Origin: Diphasiastrum complanatum
Taxonomy: Eukaryota > Streptophyta > Lycopodiopsida > Lycopodiales > Lycopodiaceae
Assembly: GCA_029204225.1 (NCBI GenBank)
Contig: CM055092.1
Span: forward strand, 19,904,070-19,968,069
Direction of reading: 5' to 3'
Length of the DNA: 64,000 nt
How positions within the stretch are numbered: the first letter of the stretch is position 1; every line of letters begins with the position of its first letter. Positions 11,690 to 23,174 of the stretch are shown piece after piece. Both the position numbers and the translations under genes were made by a program. The notes beneath the pieces were generated by a model that had not been told where the DNA came from, ran no database searches, and was given only the letters and a program-made list of their open reading frames with translations.

Positions 11690-12275
11690 TACAAGAGTAT
11701 GTTGACACTAATTAGGCTGGCAATGTAGACTATAGAAAGTCAACTATACGGTATGCTTTCAACTTTGGAAATGGCTATCTTCATGGTCTAGTAAGAAACA
11801 TGATATTATTTTTCTTTCGTCGACAAAAGCTGAGTATAAAGTATTAAGTTCTATGACTCAAAAAGTTGAATGGCTACGAAGATTGTTGAGTGAGATTGGT
11901 ATGACGCAAACACACCCTACGATTATCTTCACTGATAGTCAAAGCAGGATACAATTGGCCAAAAATCCAGTATTTCATGGAAGAGCTACACACATTGAAG
12001 TAAAATATCACTTTGTGCTTGAGAAATTACATTTTGCAGATATTAGTATTATGCATTGTTCCACAATGTTGCAACTTGTTGATAAGTTTACAAAAGCTAG
12101 AAGTAAAGACAAGTTTGAGAATAAAGAGAAGGAAAAAGATTTATTAAAACTGATGATTTGGTTACTAGGGAATTTCATTATGGTGGTGCTCAAATTTTTC
12201 CTTATTGTAACCAGGATGGCCAATACTCTAATGAGTGTCCAAATGGCACATGATATTGTGCTCCTTTGGAATTGA
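11690..12275 (+). mobile_element. Copia RNase H remnant
   Basis: Resembles the C-terminal RNase H of Ty1/Copia. A worn GNVDYRKST motif is near 11730. Further on come VEWLRRLLSEIGMTQTHPT, IIFTDSQSRIQLAKNPVFHG, ATHIEVKYHFVLEKL and LVDKFTKA, the usual order at the end of Copia pol. The 140-residue frame at 11853-12275 carries most of it. Upstream reverse transcriptase and integrase are absent. The mirror copy is 29606-30190. Confidence 0.88.
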
Positions 12276-12847
12276 ATGAAGATTGAATAAGCTTGTCAAG
12301 ATCCACGAATGGACTACAGGGAAGCGGTTGAACATGAACTTAGTAAATGAGCTCAAAATCATTAACTCTATGAAATCATGTAGATATCCTCATTGCCATA
12401 CTCTTGGAGGCCTTAGAAACCTTCATTGGAAGGGGAGTATGAGGTGATCGAGACGCCCCGAGAATTGGAAGCGACGATTTCTACATAATCTGTGTAAGAC
12501 GAGTGTGTGCCCTTTTCCCGTTGAGATCCCTCAGATTTAGCTAATAAACATTAGAGATGATGTAACACAATCCAATGTATTTTATTTTGTGTGACATTTG
12601 CTCATGTGCCAATGAGTTCCAGGATCTAAAAATGTGTGCTGGGCACAAACCGTGCAAGCATGCAAGTACTTGAACATGCTTTTGGGCATTAATTCTGCCA
12701 TACAATAGGATATACTTGTACAAATTTTTAAGAGCACAGCATTTGGAGTTCATGTCCATTGAAGATCAACTATGCAATCTTCACGCATGCCCTATAATCA
12801 ATAAATTTAGATATATGTTTATGAAAAGCTCAAAACCTATGAAATAG
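12276..12847. other. Gene-free stretch after the Copia remnant
   Basis: Contains a purine-rich GGAAGGGGAGTATGAGG (12428-12444) that could be the polypurine tract of the Copia, and otherwise unclassified AT-rich DNA. Open frames here are short and resemble nothing known. Confidence 0.4.
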
Positions 12848-13433
12848 ACCTCGGAATAGACAATGAAATACTGTTTAAAATAGAAGCATGCATTTCGAGG
12901 TCTGTATCGACCTTGTAAGTACCTGGATTTTCTATAAATGTGTTGCTCAACTGCTTGGATGGTGTCTGGGAGAAAAAATCAGCATACAGACCTGCAAAAC
13001 ATAAATATTGTCATTCTTACTTAAGTTACCACAATAAAAATTCATACAACAATGTAGACTTTACAGAACAATTTTGAAAAAAAACAAGGTCCACTTAAGA
13101 CACTAGCTACATCTACACAAATCACATTAATTATGCATAGATCTACATCTACAAAGCTGATATGCAATGCAAAGCTGATATCTCCACAATGTAATGCAAG
13201 ACTCAACACTGCTGTTAGAATACACTTTGGAACAGCCTTCGGAATAGGTAGCACAGTAGATCGGCCCATTTTGATCCCATGGATCTAGATCCACAACAAA
13301 AAATGTGGACCTACATCAAGAATGCAAAAAAAAAAGAAAACTGTAGTTGAAAAAAAAAAGTGCAAATGGCCATTGAAGCAGAGGTTGGTATAGTAAATGG
13401 GATAGACTGGCCTATTTCGATGGCCTTTCCGAC
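12848..13433. mobile_element. Terminal-inverted-repeat element, family 2 (586 bp)
   Basis: The left end CCTCGGAATAGACAATGAAA and the reverse complement of the right end (AGTCGGAAAGGCCATCGAAA) are similar to each other and to the ends of the 433 bp element at 6861-7293. Internal blocks such as the ACCTGCAAAACA region are also shared. The mirror copy is 28447-29032, and a fragment of the interior is repeated at 43220-43380. There is no coding capacity. Confidence 0.55.
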
Positions 13434-14342
13434 TTTTGTTTTGCTCTAGTATTTGTGGATCTGCCGCCTCCTATTCATTGTCCAATACCTACAAAATAAC
13501 GTGAAGTCAATCAAACCAGAGCTATTAACACAATGAAATGAAGACTAGAATGTGCTTGTGAGAGTGAGAGAACAGAGACGGAGATAGAGATTACCTTTTA
13601 TCCAATACCTCCATCCTCCATCTTCCCTTTTGTCACCTACATAGACATCACAACAAAATGGCATTATCTAGGATCCAACCACAAACACAAATAGAGATGT
13701 AGTTCTCTTAATGAGCTTATGATTTCACTTTGCAAAGAGCATAGCAATGACTAAAAGGAGCAATGCAAGAAGAGCAATGATAAAGAGCAAGAGAAAATGG
13801 AGATAGCTAAAGCAAGAGCAGGAGGAGGACAAGAAAGGTGAGGAAGGATCAACCACACACCCAATGAGACAAAAGATGCAGGTACAATTCTTGATACTAT
13901 CACCTACTCCCATCTACTCTTCCAAAAAGACGTGACAAGGAAACAAAATATCGAAATTTGCAAGAATCTATCCCAGACTTGGTATAAACCTCTTGTTACC
14001 TAAAGTGTTCCAAGAACTATTTTAAGGCCTGCAAAAAAATTCTTAATTTTGTCTTTTTTTAAAAATAGTAATTTGTTAGAATCCCAATTTTCTTTTGAGT
14101 TATTATAAGGTCCATTTACCTATCTTCCTATTTCTAGTGCTCGGGAAAACTGACATAGTGTAGGAATGGAACCGACAATGTTTCGCAAAAACCGACTTCA
14201 GAGATATTTTGCAAGAGTGTTGACTTATTAAAAACCAATTAAATTTTTTTTGTTGTGAGAATTTTTTTGTTTAGGTGATCAATTGCATTTAATGTTATCA
14301 AATAGTAATGTATTGTAATCTCTGCTCACTGTCCATACGGTG
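13434..14342. other. Gene-free AT-rich stretch
   Basis: No protein similarity was recognised. The hydrophobic frame at 13725-13913 (minus) lies in A/G-rich low-complexity DNA and is probably chance. A block at 14127-14170 resembles 9336-9395. Confidence 0.4.
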
Positions 14343-14706
14343 ACCCTAAACCCTATACCCTAAATCCTAGACCTTAAACCTTGAACCAAAAGTATAAACC
14401 AAGGATCTTGGACCCTAAATCTCATACCGTATATCCTATACCTTGGACCCTAAACCCTGTACCCTAAATCCTATACCTTAAACCCTAAACTCTAAACCCT
14501 AAGCATTGGACACTATATCCTCAACCATAAATCTTAAACACTAAACCCTAAACCCTGTACGGTAAACCCTAAACCCTGAACACTAAACCCTAAATCATAA
14601 ATCCCATACCGTAAACCCTATACCTTGGACCCTAAATTCTGTACACTAAACCGTAAATCCTATATCCTAATCCTTAAACCCTAAACACTTGCCTCTTACC
14701 CCTAAA
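14343..14706. repeat. Degenerate telomere-like CCCTAAA array
   Basis: About 360 bp of imperfect CCCTAAA/CCCTATA/CCTTAAA units, the plant telomere heptamer in worn form. The mirror array, as TTTAGGG, is at 27192-27558. It lies just upstream of the CACTA transposase start in both arms, so it is interstitial and travels with the transposon or its insertion site. It is not a chromosome end. Confidence 0.88.
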
Positions 14707-14963
14707 TCGATCACCTTGACGAACGATGTTATCAAGAATACCCTTGCACTATCCAAGTAAGTGCCATACAACTAAACTAGGTTGAACATTGTTTGTCAAA
14801 AAAATTGGTTCAATTTCTCATGTAAAACGAAATTCATGAGACTTGTACTAGACTCAAAATTACTAAACATGTCTTGTATTCGACTCAGTGTTTTCAATTT
14901 GTTTATGACATGTATTGCTTTCTAATATTGGTTTGATACATTGTTACTTGTCAAGGTGAACCG

Positions 14964-15655
14964 ATGCAAATGACAAGTTCACATACTTCTCCTTCAGATG
15001 ATGAGGTAGGACTATCACATATTGGATCAGAGTCCTGGGTATACCAGAGAATACCATGCCCATGTACACGATATATGTATGCACTATGACGAGACTGACA
15101 CATTACTATATCACAGGTTCGCTTGTATGGACAGATTGAGAGAGACTCAGTATTTGTGTTGTCTGAAGTTGGTTCTTTGGTGAGTTCTGATTTGCAAAGC
15201 ACTTTACATTGCTAAAAAAAATTGCATGCACCCTTATCATGTATGTATTTGGCGGTCTTCAAGATTGGTAAGAATATTCCGTTCCTTTTTACTATTGTTG
15301 TGCTTCCTTTGTGTAGGATGATGACTCACATTCACGTGACTATCGGAGAATTCGACCAGATGTTGCCACGCAATCGACAACATTCAGACATGCAAACGCA
15401 CGAAAGCTACCACTTTCCTTGCATGCCCACATTGACTTGCACTCATATATGTCCCAAGGAGCCACAATACAAGAGGATGTACCATTCGTAGCACATGATC
15501 ATGAGGGCAACATGGATGACATGATGGATGCATTTTTCACGAACCCACCCGAGGCCACATTGACAAGCGAAGAAGAGATGATGTGTGGCTTGGCATCTAC
15601 TCCTTTGTACGAGGGTGGACAAATGTCAAATTTGCAAGCTTGTTTGTTACTTTTG
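14964..15655 (+). mobile_element. CACTA transposase (TNP2-like) 5' exons, truncated
   Basis: Exon 1 starts at ATG 14964 with SHTSPSDDEVGLSHIGSESW and RIPCPC, then degrades. A GT donor at 15180 and an AG acceptor at 15316 would leave a 136-137 bp intron. Exon 2 from 15317 reads [11 protein letters not shown] and, near the end, [20 protein letters not shown] and [18 protein letters not shown], as in plant En/Spm TNP2 transposases. The gene stops abruptly at 15655 where Copia sequence begins. The full-length homologue is on the other arm (26937 downwards). Confidence 0.82.
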
Positions 15656-15838
15656 CCAGCAGAAAATGGAGTTGATTGCAAATGGTTATTCAAAATCAAG
15701 TACAAGAGAGCTGGAAGTATCGATCGAATAAAGACTCAACTTGTCACCAGAGGATTTTGTCAAGTATACAATGTCGACTACACTGAGACCTTCAGTCCAG
15801 TTGTTATTTCAGAATTCTATTGTCATTTGGTATTGTAG
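15419..15838 (+). pseudogene. In-frame chimera of CACTA transposase and Copia reverse transcriptase
   Basis: A 139-residue open frame. Residues 1-79 are TNP2 transposase (exon 2 sequence). From residue 80 they are Copia reverse transcriptase, with [17 protein letters not shown] and [20 protein letters not shown]. The frame is preserved across the join at 15655/15656. No promoter is visible and both halves are fragments, so I regard it as a by-product of the rearrangement, not as a gene. Confidence 0.75.
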
Positions 15839-16921
15839 TAGATTTGGAAATACATCAAATGTATGTATAGACAACATATCTTAATGGAGTTATTGAAGAG
15901 GACATTCACATGGTGCAACCTACAGGTTAGAAATCGAAGGTAAACACAATCATGTTTGTAAACTCCATAAAGCAGTTTATGGCTTGAAGCAATCTGCTCA
16001 AGCATGGTTTCAAAGGATCAATACTTTGCTTATCGATCACGGCTATAAACGAAGCACTTCGGATTTGAATGTCTACTTCAAGTCAAGGCAGCATTGATAC
16101 AAAAAGCATAAGTTGATTTACAGTACTCAACAAAGATACATTCACAATGTTATAATCAGATATAATCTAATGAATTGCAAATTATCTTTCTCACCGATGA
16201 AGTGAGGACTCAAGATGTCAAAGGACCATTGTCCCCGAACAATCGAAGAGAAGAAGCAGATGCATGAGTATCGCTATCATATTATAATAGGATCTCTTAT
16301 GTAATAGCTTTTGCAGTCAGTTTCTTAAGTCAATTTATGACCAATCCATGTATTACACATTGACAGGCTCTTATTAGAGTTTTGAGATATCTTTGAGCTA
16401 CTATAGACCTCTGCATTTGTTATGGAATATTCTCAGTGGTCATTTAGATGAAGGTTGGGCAGGAGATGTAGACACTTGTAAATCCACTTCCGAATTTACA
16501 TTCTTCCTCAACAATGGTCCTCTTTCATAAAACAATCGCAAGCAAACTTTGATTGCTCTATCTTCTATTGAATCAGAGTATATCTCAGCCTCTCAAGCTA
16601 CAAATGAAGCAGTGTGGTTGAGAAACTTACTTTCAGATATCAATCGGAATCAATATGCTCCGACAACTTTATTGTGTGATAATCGAAGTGCTATTGCTTT
16701 ATCATCCAACCCTAGATGCCATTCTAGGAGTAAGCACATTGAAATTAAGTATTACTATGTTAGAAGCAAAGTTATCAATAGAGAGGTTGACTTGCAGTAC
16801 TCTCGATGAACATAAGATATGACAACAGATACTTTTACTAAAGCATTAAGCTTGGATGCACACACAAAATTTTGTGCATAACTAAGTTTGAAAGTCAAAG
16901 CATATTTAGATTAAGGGAGAG
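15656..16921 (+). mobile_element. Degenerate Copia reverse transcriptase and RNase H
   Basis: The reverse-transcriptase start ([18 protein letters not shown]) is followed by a frameshifted middle with LHKAVYGLKQSAQAWFQ at about 15960-16010. RNase H in 16549-16806 has SSIESEYISASQATNEAVWL, CDNRSAIALSSNP and HSRSKHIEIKYYYVRSK. A polypurine AAGGGAGAG at 16913-16921 precedes the LTR. It is a close relative of the deleted Copia at 1324-2286. The 5' half is absent from the window because the left palindrome arm is joined into the middle of this gene. Confidence 0.87.
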
Positions 16922-17500
16922 TGTTAGATTATTTTAGCTTGTTGGATTACTCTTCGAAGTGGCTCATCTTTTAATCTTCATCCACTTATGATCCAATTGT
17001 GTACTTTTCTTCATGTTTATACACAGTCTACATAAATACTCAGGAATCGCTCACGGGTGGCTCCGACATATCAGACATCTTCCAACATATCGATGTCCCC
17101 GACGAAAGTCAAAGACTTTGGCCACTTCGGCCATGTCGAGAAAAGACAATTATTGTTCCACTTGAATTGAAGCTATAGACTTGCCCTAACTGATTAGCAA
17201 GTAAATTTCCGCGAAGTCCTAATTGTATGGATGCCAGTTCATCATGGCCAACTGTCTATTGCAATTTGCGACCTAATAGGTATCCTACTGGACATGCATC
17301 AATTGCTTTAGTATAAATAGTTGATCATCAAACACAACTCCAACTCTTGCTCAGCTTTCTAGCACAGTTTTTCTTTCAAAGTTCATTAAAGTATTGTAAC
17401 TCGCGCTTACTGCTTATCAGTGAAAGTGCAATCAGATAGAGTTTACAGCTACTCAGAGATAGCTTAGAGTACATAGATTCTATTTGCAATTTTCTTGTGC
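16922..17500 (+). mobile_element. Copia 3' LTR
   Basis: Starts TGTTAGATTATTTTAGC right after the polypurine tract and shares blocks with 2287-2715, including CTTCATCCACTTATGATCCAA-like and TTTAGTATAAATAG (about 17309) elements. Its distal half matches fragments at 43330-43480 and 45780-46070 on the other strand. The 3' boundary is uncertain (17480-17560). Confidence 0.65.
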
Positions 17501-17837
17501 TCATCATCATCTGATTTTGTACATGCCACATGCTGAATCAATCTACTCCTTTTATTGTGTTTAGAATTATGTCAGAATGTATGCATCTCTATGATTGTTT
17601 TGTAAGTGATCATCTCTTATTGTTTTGTGTGATAATTCAATACTTCATTGTTTGGCTATGAAATCACTACAATGCTCACGATTTCAAAGTTGGTCACAAT
17701 AAGATTGAACGTGATGTTTGTCATTATATTTTGTTCAATATTGATAGGTGTTAGCAAAGAGGGCTTTAGTTCGATAAGTCGCCATAGTCTTCAACTTGTC
17801 ATTATTGCATTCCTTCTTTCCAACATTCTTGACTACT

Positions 17838-19136
17838 ATGCTTGAAGAACCATCTTGTTTTGAAGAAGCTATTATTAAGTCACATTCTTGGAAAAATAAT
17901 ATGCAAATTGAGTTTCATGCTTTGATGGAAAATCAAACTTGGGAACTTGTGGATCTTCCATATGGGAAGAAACCACTTTCTTGTAAGTGAATCTATAGAT
18001 TGAAGTATATTAAAGATGGACCCATTAATAAATAAGACTTTCAGCAAAAGGTTTTTTGCAAACTAAAGGCTTGGATTATGATGAAACTTTTGATCTTGCT
18101 TCTATGCTCGTTACTATAAGGATGATCATTTGTCTTGATACTTCTTTCAAATGTGAGCTTTTCCAACCTGATGTTACTAATGCTTTCCTAAATGGATTTT
18201 TGGAAGAAGAGTTCTACATTTTGCAACCCAGAGGCTTCATCAAGGAAGGAGACGAAGACAAAGTTTGCTACTTGAAGAAGAGTCTTTATGGACTCAAGCA
18301 AGCACCTAGAGCTTCGTACTCTAGGTTGCACATCTACCTCTACTCTATCTCTTATGAACCTTGGTTGCATGTCGAACTTAATCATGGCAAGATCATTATT
18401 TTGGTTTTCTATGTAGATGATATCATCCTTATAGGAAATGATGTTGATGGCATAAGAGATGTCAAAATTGCTTTGTCTAGTGAATTCAAGATGGTAGATC
18501 TAGGACTTCTTAAGTCACATATTTGGAATAGAAGTCTCTAGAAGTAGTGATTTCACTTTCATTTGACGATCAAAGTATGCTATTTCCACCTTAGAAAAGG
18601 TTGGAATGAAAGATTGTAAAGGGATTGACACCCCTCTAGAGCAAGTTGTGAAAGTTTCTATTGATGGTGATGAAGCATCCTTTGAGGACATCACACTCTA
18701 TAGAAAGCTTATTGGATCCTTCATCTATTTAACAGTCATTAGACCTGATCTAAGTTTTAGTGTAAGCAAGTTGAGTCAATATATGCAAGGTCCTTTAGTA
18801 TGTCAATGGAAAAGTAGCAAACAAGTTCTTAGATACATTTCATCTACTAGGAATTTAGGCATTGTCTATCAAGGGACTAATTTGTGCTTGAGCACATACT
18901 CGGACTTAGATTTTTTAAGTGACAAGATGGATAGAAAATCCATAAGTGCCTTTGGTACATTCCTGTATGGATGATTTATATCTTGGCTTTCAAAAAAGCA
19001 AGATACTATCTCTCTATCCTCTTGTGAAGCCGACTATAAAGCATTGACATCAATAACCAAGGAGGTTCTATGGCTCAAAAGACTTTTCGAGGAGCTTCAT
19101 GTGATCAAGGCCGAGGAGACTCCATGCATTTATTGT
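17838..19136 (+). mobile_element. Copia reverse transcriptase and RNase H, mutated
   Basis: Reads HALMENQTWELVDLP at about 17920-17965. After a damaged stretch it gives LFQPDVTNAFLNGFLEEEFY, KKSLYGLKQAPRASYS and FYVDDIILIGNDVDG, the reverse-transcriptase active-site block with YVDD intact (18056-18541). The RNase H region (18606-19136) gives YRKLIGSFIYLTVIRPDLSF, SKLSQYMQGP and SWLSKKQDTISLSSCEADYK. Frame breaks near 18010-18050 and 18540-18600 make it non-functional. It runs directly into an LTR. Confidence 0.9.
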
Positions 19137-19950
19137 GATCTAAGTTGATTTGTACATAGCTTGATCCCACACTTGTGGAGCCTGTTCCCATGTGTGGATG
19201 GTAGTCATAAATGGTAGTTAGATTGAATTTGTCTTGATTGACTCAAGTATGAACTAGTTGGAAGACAGTGAAGTAGAAATTTTCCATGTGGCACCATTTC
19301 ATTGATCGATCATCCATTCTCATGTGAATGAGACATGCTTTCCACATGTGAGAGGCTGTTCCCACATGTGTATATATCTGGAAAATATCAGTAGGATTTG
19401 ATCTTACAAGTTCCTATAAGCTAAGAGAAATCACCTCAAATCAAGCAAATCAAGGTGAGGCAATGGCACCAAGTTACGATTCAATGAGGTGGGGGCTTAT
19501 CTTCAATTTATTGGTTGATCTAGGATGATGTGACATTCCCCACACATGCCAGACATGTTGAGTCAGCATACGAGGTTGAAATGTGCTTGATCGATAAAGA
19601 TCATCATTGTAAATAATCCAATCTTGATGAGAGATCTTGATTTTGAGGCAATGCATTGTTATTTTCACAATTTGTGTTGTGATTTCTTGCATTGAATGAT
19701 ATCAATGAGTAGTGTATTGTAATCTCTGCTCATTGTCCGTAGACTGACAGTATTCCACATGTGTGAGGCCAGTCTTGAGTCATATTGATCATTTATCAAA
19801 CTGTTATTGCTAATTAGATGCAATATTTAATTTAGATCTATACATAGATCTAGCCATTAGAATTGTGCTTCACCGGTCTACTTGGCATCCAACACCTCTT
19901 GTGGATCGATTGTAGATCCAATTAAGGTCCAAAAATTTCATATTTTAGCA
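19137..19950 (+). mobile_element. Copia 3' LTR (same family as the LTR at 2810)
   Basis: Matches the LTR at 38272-38965 from GATCTAAGT through the GTGTGGATGGTAGTCATAAATG, TCTTGATTTTGAGGCAATGC and TCAATGAGTAGTGTATTGTA blocks to its CA end. The first bases are missing and an extra ~130 bp lies near 19260-19400. No primer-binding site follows, which fits a 3' LTR of the Copia just upstream. Confidence 0.78.
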
Positions 19951-20854
19951 CTCTGCTTGATAGTTGGACGAGGAGGAGACATGAAAGAAGTATAGATCAT
20001 GTGATCGGAGGCATCAAATGGATGATCCTTCGGATTATGATTCGTGAAATTCTGATTCTGATACATCATATTTTGATGATGACGTAGTTAAATTAACAAT
20101 AATGAACATGTGGTTCTTTCACAATTACTCTTTAAGTTCGACGGTAACACCTTTGCTTGGTTCTAGAGTTATCAGGCCAATACTTTTACAAACCCTATGT
20201 TAAGTACTTCAGTTGTTTTCTTTAATGATGTGAATAGATGTCTTTTGGCGGAGGTGTGTGAGGGAGCAATTCTACTTCTTCTTGCCTTGAAGAACTTAAT
20301 GTTGTGTTTGTCTTATTGAACCGATCCTTCTAAGTTTTTCAAATTTGTAACAGAGCCTTGGGGTGATTGCAATCAGTGGGCAATGAAGAGAATCAGATTC
20401 GAGAAAAACTCTATAGTGAATTTAATGACGGTGAAGGCTTTGAAAGTAGAGCTATATAGCAGCAATTGGATTCGATTGGCAGCTTTGGTGTATCAAACCA
20501 AACGATTAGAGATTTATAAAATTTCTCAAGCATAGGAAAAGCCTTCCACTACACTCGTGTTTCGAGTTCTTGTTGGAATCAGAGTCCTGGGTTAACGGAA
20601 ATCTGAATTTTTCAGAGAAGAAATTCTTGAGAAGGAGTTTGCAGTTGGTGTGTGCTCTATACTCCACCGATTGACAAACTGTTTAAATCAGTGCATTACT
20701 TGTAGTGGGGCAACCTCAGTGGAAGAGGTTTTGTCAGAAAAAGTGAGGCAAAACTTTGCTGAGTATAAGTTTGGATTTCACAGAATAAGAACACGGATCT
20801 TTCCCGACACAACACTTTTGGAAGCTGTAAAGGGGTGGAGGGCACCCAAGGTGG
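19951..20854. other. Unclassified stretch
   Basis: Broken reading frames (for example NQWAMKRIRFEKNSIVNLM near 20370-20430) have a gag-like look but no convincing match. The frame at 20650-20859 (69 codons) is unrecognised. I see no gene. Confidence 0.35.
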
Positions 20855-21071
20855 TTTAATCTAGCCGTAGAAGGACGTGGAGGGTCGGGGGCCAGAGAAG
20901 AAGTTGTGTAGATGTAAAGAGAGCACCAAAGGAGCAGCCATAGCAGAAGCTTGAGAGTGAGAAAAGCATTGGATGGAGGTCGGCACAGCTCGTGCGCGCC
21001 AACAAGAGGGTCGGTAGCGCAGTGAGATTGATATACTTTGCTGGTGCGTAATGACGGGTTTTGCTAAGCAA
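20855..21071 (-). repeat. Dispersed repeat, second copy (see 4161)
   Basis: DNA and minus-strand frame match 4161-4330, including the GTAGAAGG-CGTGGAG-GTCGGGGG and AGAGAAGAAGTTGTG blocks. This is the only other place in the window with this sequence outside the arms. Confidence 0.6.
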
Positions 21072-21821
21072 CCTTTTTCATGCTTCCGATAATGATGCTA
21101 GATGGGATTTACTAGCTCCTTGCAAGTGGCATGACATACAGAAAATCTATGGAAAAATAAGCTCGTATAATGTCTTTCAGATTGTTTCACAATCGTTATA
21201 AAGAAATGTTTGGGATATTTCGTGTCAGCGATAATCGTGATGTGTGTTCTGTTTTTCTTTGAATTTTCTTCCAGTTAAGAATTCGATGATATTCTACTCT
21301 TGCTGACTCAAAATCCAAAAACACAAGTCTTCTGCATACGATCATAGAAAATGATGCTGATTTTTGTCCATTCTTTTGTAAGCAGACTGTCCTATGATGA
21401 CATGACCTATGATTGCAAATGGGTAGTCACATAACCACAACTCATTCCTATTAATGTAAATGAAATCCAGTGAGACATATGATACCTTATCACGAACAAT
21501 TTTTTTTTAATTTTCTCTTTGCTCTATAACTCTAATCCGTACATCAGCATGAAACATATTGGACTCAACACAAATGATCTATTCTTCAATGAGTAAACTG
21601 GAAAAGAAGTTGACACGATGCTGGATATCCACGATGGAAACAATATGCTTTATTGTGCAAAGGTAACGAGTTCTAGACTGAATAAAGTTTTGAAATTTCT
21701 ACATTTCGAGAGGGCTGCTACAGACTGCCAGTCAAAAAAATTTATAACACTCGTCTTTGTTCTACCAGTAACCGTTGAAAATCATCTGTGAAAGTTTGTT
21801 TGTAATGAGATATGTCATTCC
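21072..21821. other. Expansin 3' flank
   Basis: AT-rich, with no open frame of note and no recognised repeat. It should contain the expansin 3' untranslated region and polyadenylation signal, which I could not locate with confidence. Confidence 0.4.
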
Positions 21822-23174
21822 TTAGTAGAACTGCTTTCCACTGAAGGTTTGACCAAACTGCCAATTTAAAGGGGCAACATCGTAAGAAGTGATATTCTTT
21901 CCGTCGGCTGTCGTGACATGAAAGGATAAACTTTGACCTACCAGCCCAGTGTCACACTCCCAGTTCTGTCCCCAGTTTCGCTTCATGGGAATCCAGCCCG
22001 TTTCGGAACCTTTAACTGAAACAGCAGATATGTCGCCCACGCCACCCACATTACTGATCAGCACGAGATTAAACCAGGGGTTGCCGTTGATAGTGAAACG
22101 CATTCCTCCATCCTTGTGGCATGGCACTCTACATGCATCAATCACATATTTCAGTCTTTTGACGTGAAAAGGTCTCTGGTAAAATTTTAAACTACTAATC
22201 TCTGGAAATGTCGCCTTTAACGAATATCTTACAGGAATATAGCAACTGCAACATATGTATGAGCTTGAATGCATGTATCCCAATCATAACGGATGCCGAA
22301 AAGTACTAGTAGCAGTTCTCAATCATTGAAAGCAAATAAATTTTATTCCAAGGTCGAAAAGACCACAATACCCAAGGGCACAAATAGGTTACGGTAACTT
22401 GCAATCGCGTGGAGCGGTAAATTAATGGTAGCTTGTGACTGGAATTATATAATAGCTTATGACAAAAGCCAGCAGGCACTAATGAAATATGCAACATTCG
22501 GAAGCTCGCACTATATATCTATGGAGGATAGACCGACCAATATTTATAAGATGCTACCTTCGATAGAGAACAGGCACAATGCCTGCACGCCAAAAAGCGA
22601 TTTGAGAGAACGTCGGCTGTGACATATCAAAGTGCTCTCGGGGAATGTTGCACCAACCTCCATTGTCATTCGGAAGGGCGTCGTTTGGAGGGCATAAGTT
22701 TGTAGCCGTAATAAACACAGATGGATTTCCAGGGTTGCACCACTGGGTATCATTCCAACACTTGATTTCGTAGCATCCACCACAAGCTGCGCCATTCTTA
22801 AACAATACCATGCTGAGTGCTGCTGTATTTGTACCGTAACCCTGGCTGTAGAGGTTCCCATATCCGCATGCGCCATTTAATCACAGCCGATAGATTAAAA
22901 TGAGAAGTATGAGTCGCAGAGTGTCATTCTGCAAACTTAAGTTCAAAGTGCCGTTGTTGTTAAACAATGTGTGCACTCCTTGCACAGGTAAAGTCAGTGA
23001 CTTACCCATTGTGCCTGCTGCGTCACTACCTCCATAGAAGGTAGCATGCACTTCATTCCAGTGCCTCCAGTGCCTCCAAGACGGTTCAGATGAATATCGT
23101 GCTTGCGAACCTTGGTAATAGCTTAGAATTAACATCGTCGCCAATGAAGCTGATAGTGCCATGAAGCGATCCAT
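21822..23174 (-). CDS. EXPA: Alpha-expansin (three exons)
   Basis: A cell-wall loosening protein acting outside the cell on cellulose-matrix contacts. Exons: 23174-23006, 22873-22558 and 22128-21822, giving 263 residues, the usual size. Residues 1-25 form a signal peptide. The GH45-like barrel spans about 40-160, with [14 protein letters not shown] (44-57), [20 protein letters not shown] (57-76), the family cysteines, and the HFD motif at 137-139 followed by [10 protein letters not shown]. The C-terminal CBM63-type domain starts at RVPC, with [15 protein letters not shown] and [13 protein letters not shown]. Intron positions match those usual in EXPA genes. Intron 2 is GT-AG. Intron 1 has a good GTAAGT donor, but the base pair just before exon 2 is TG instead of AG. 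The only nearby CAG (about 22928) would give an early stop. The start at 23174 is preferred over an upstream ATG at 23210 because it begins a typical signal peptide. Reading frames are otherwise intact. Confidence 0.93.

Noticed and set aside
13725-13913. Small hydrophobic protein gene
   Set aside because: Lies in purine-rich low-complexity DNA, with no homologue recognised; its mirror copy is not an open frame of similar length.
14343-14706. True telomere or chromosome end
   Set aside because: Units are degenerate, the array is short and unique sequence continues on both sides.
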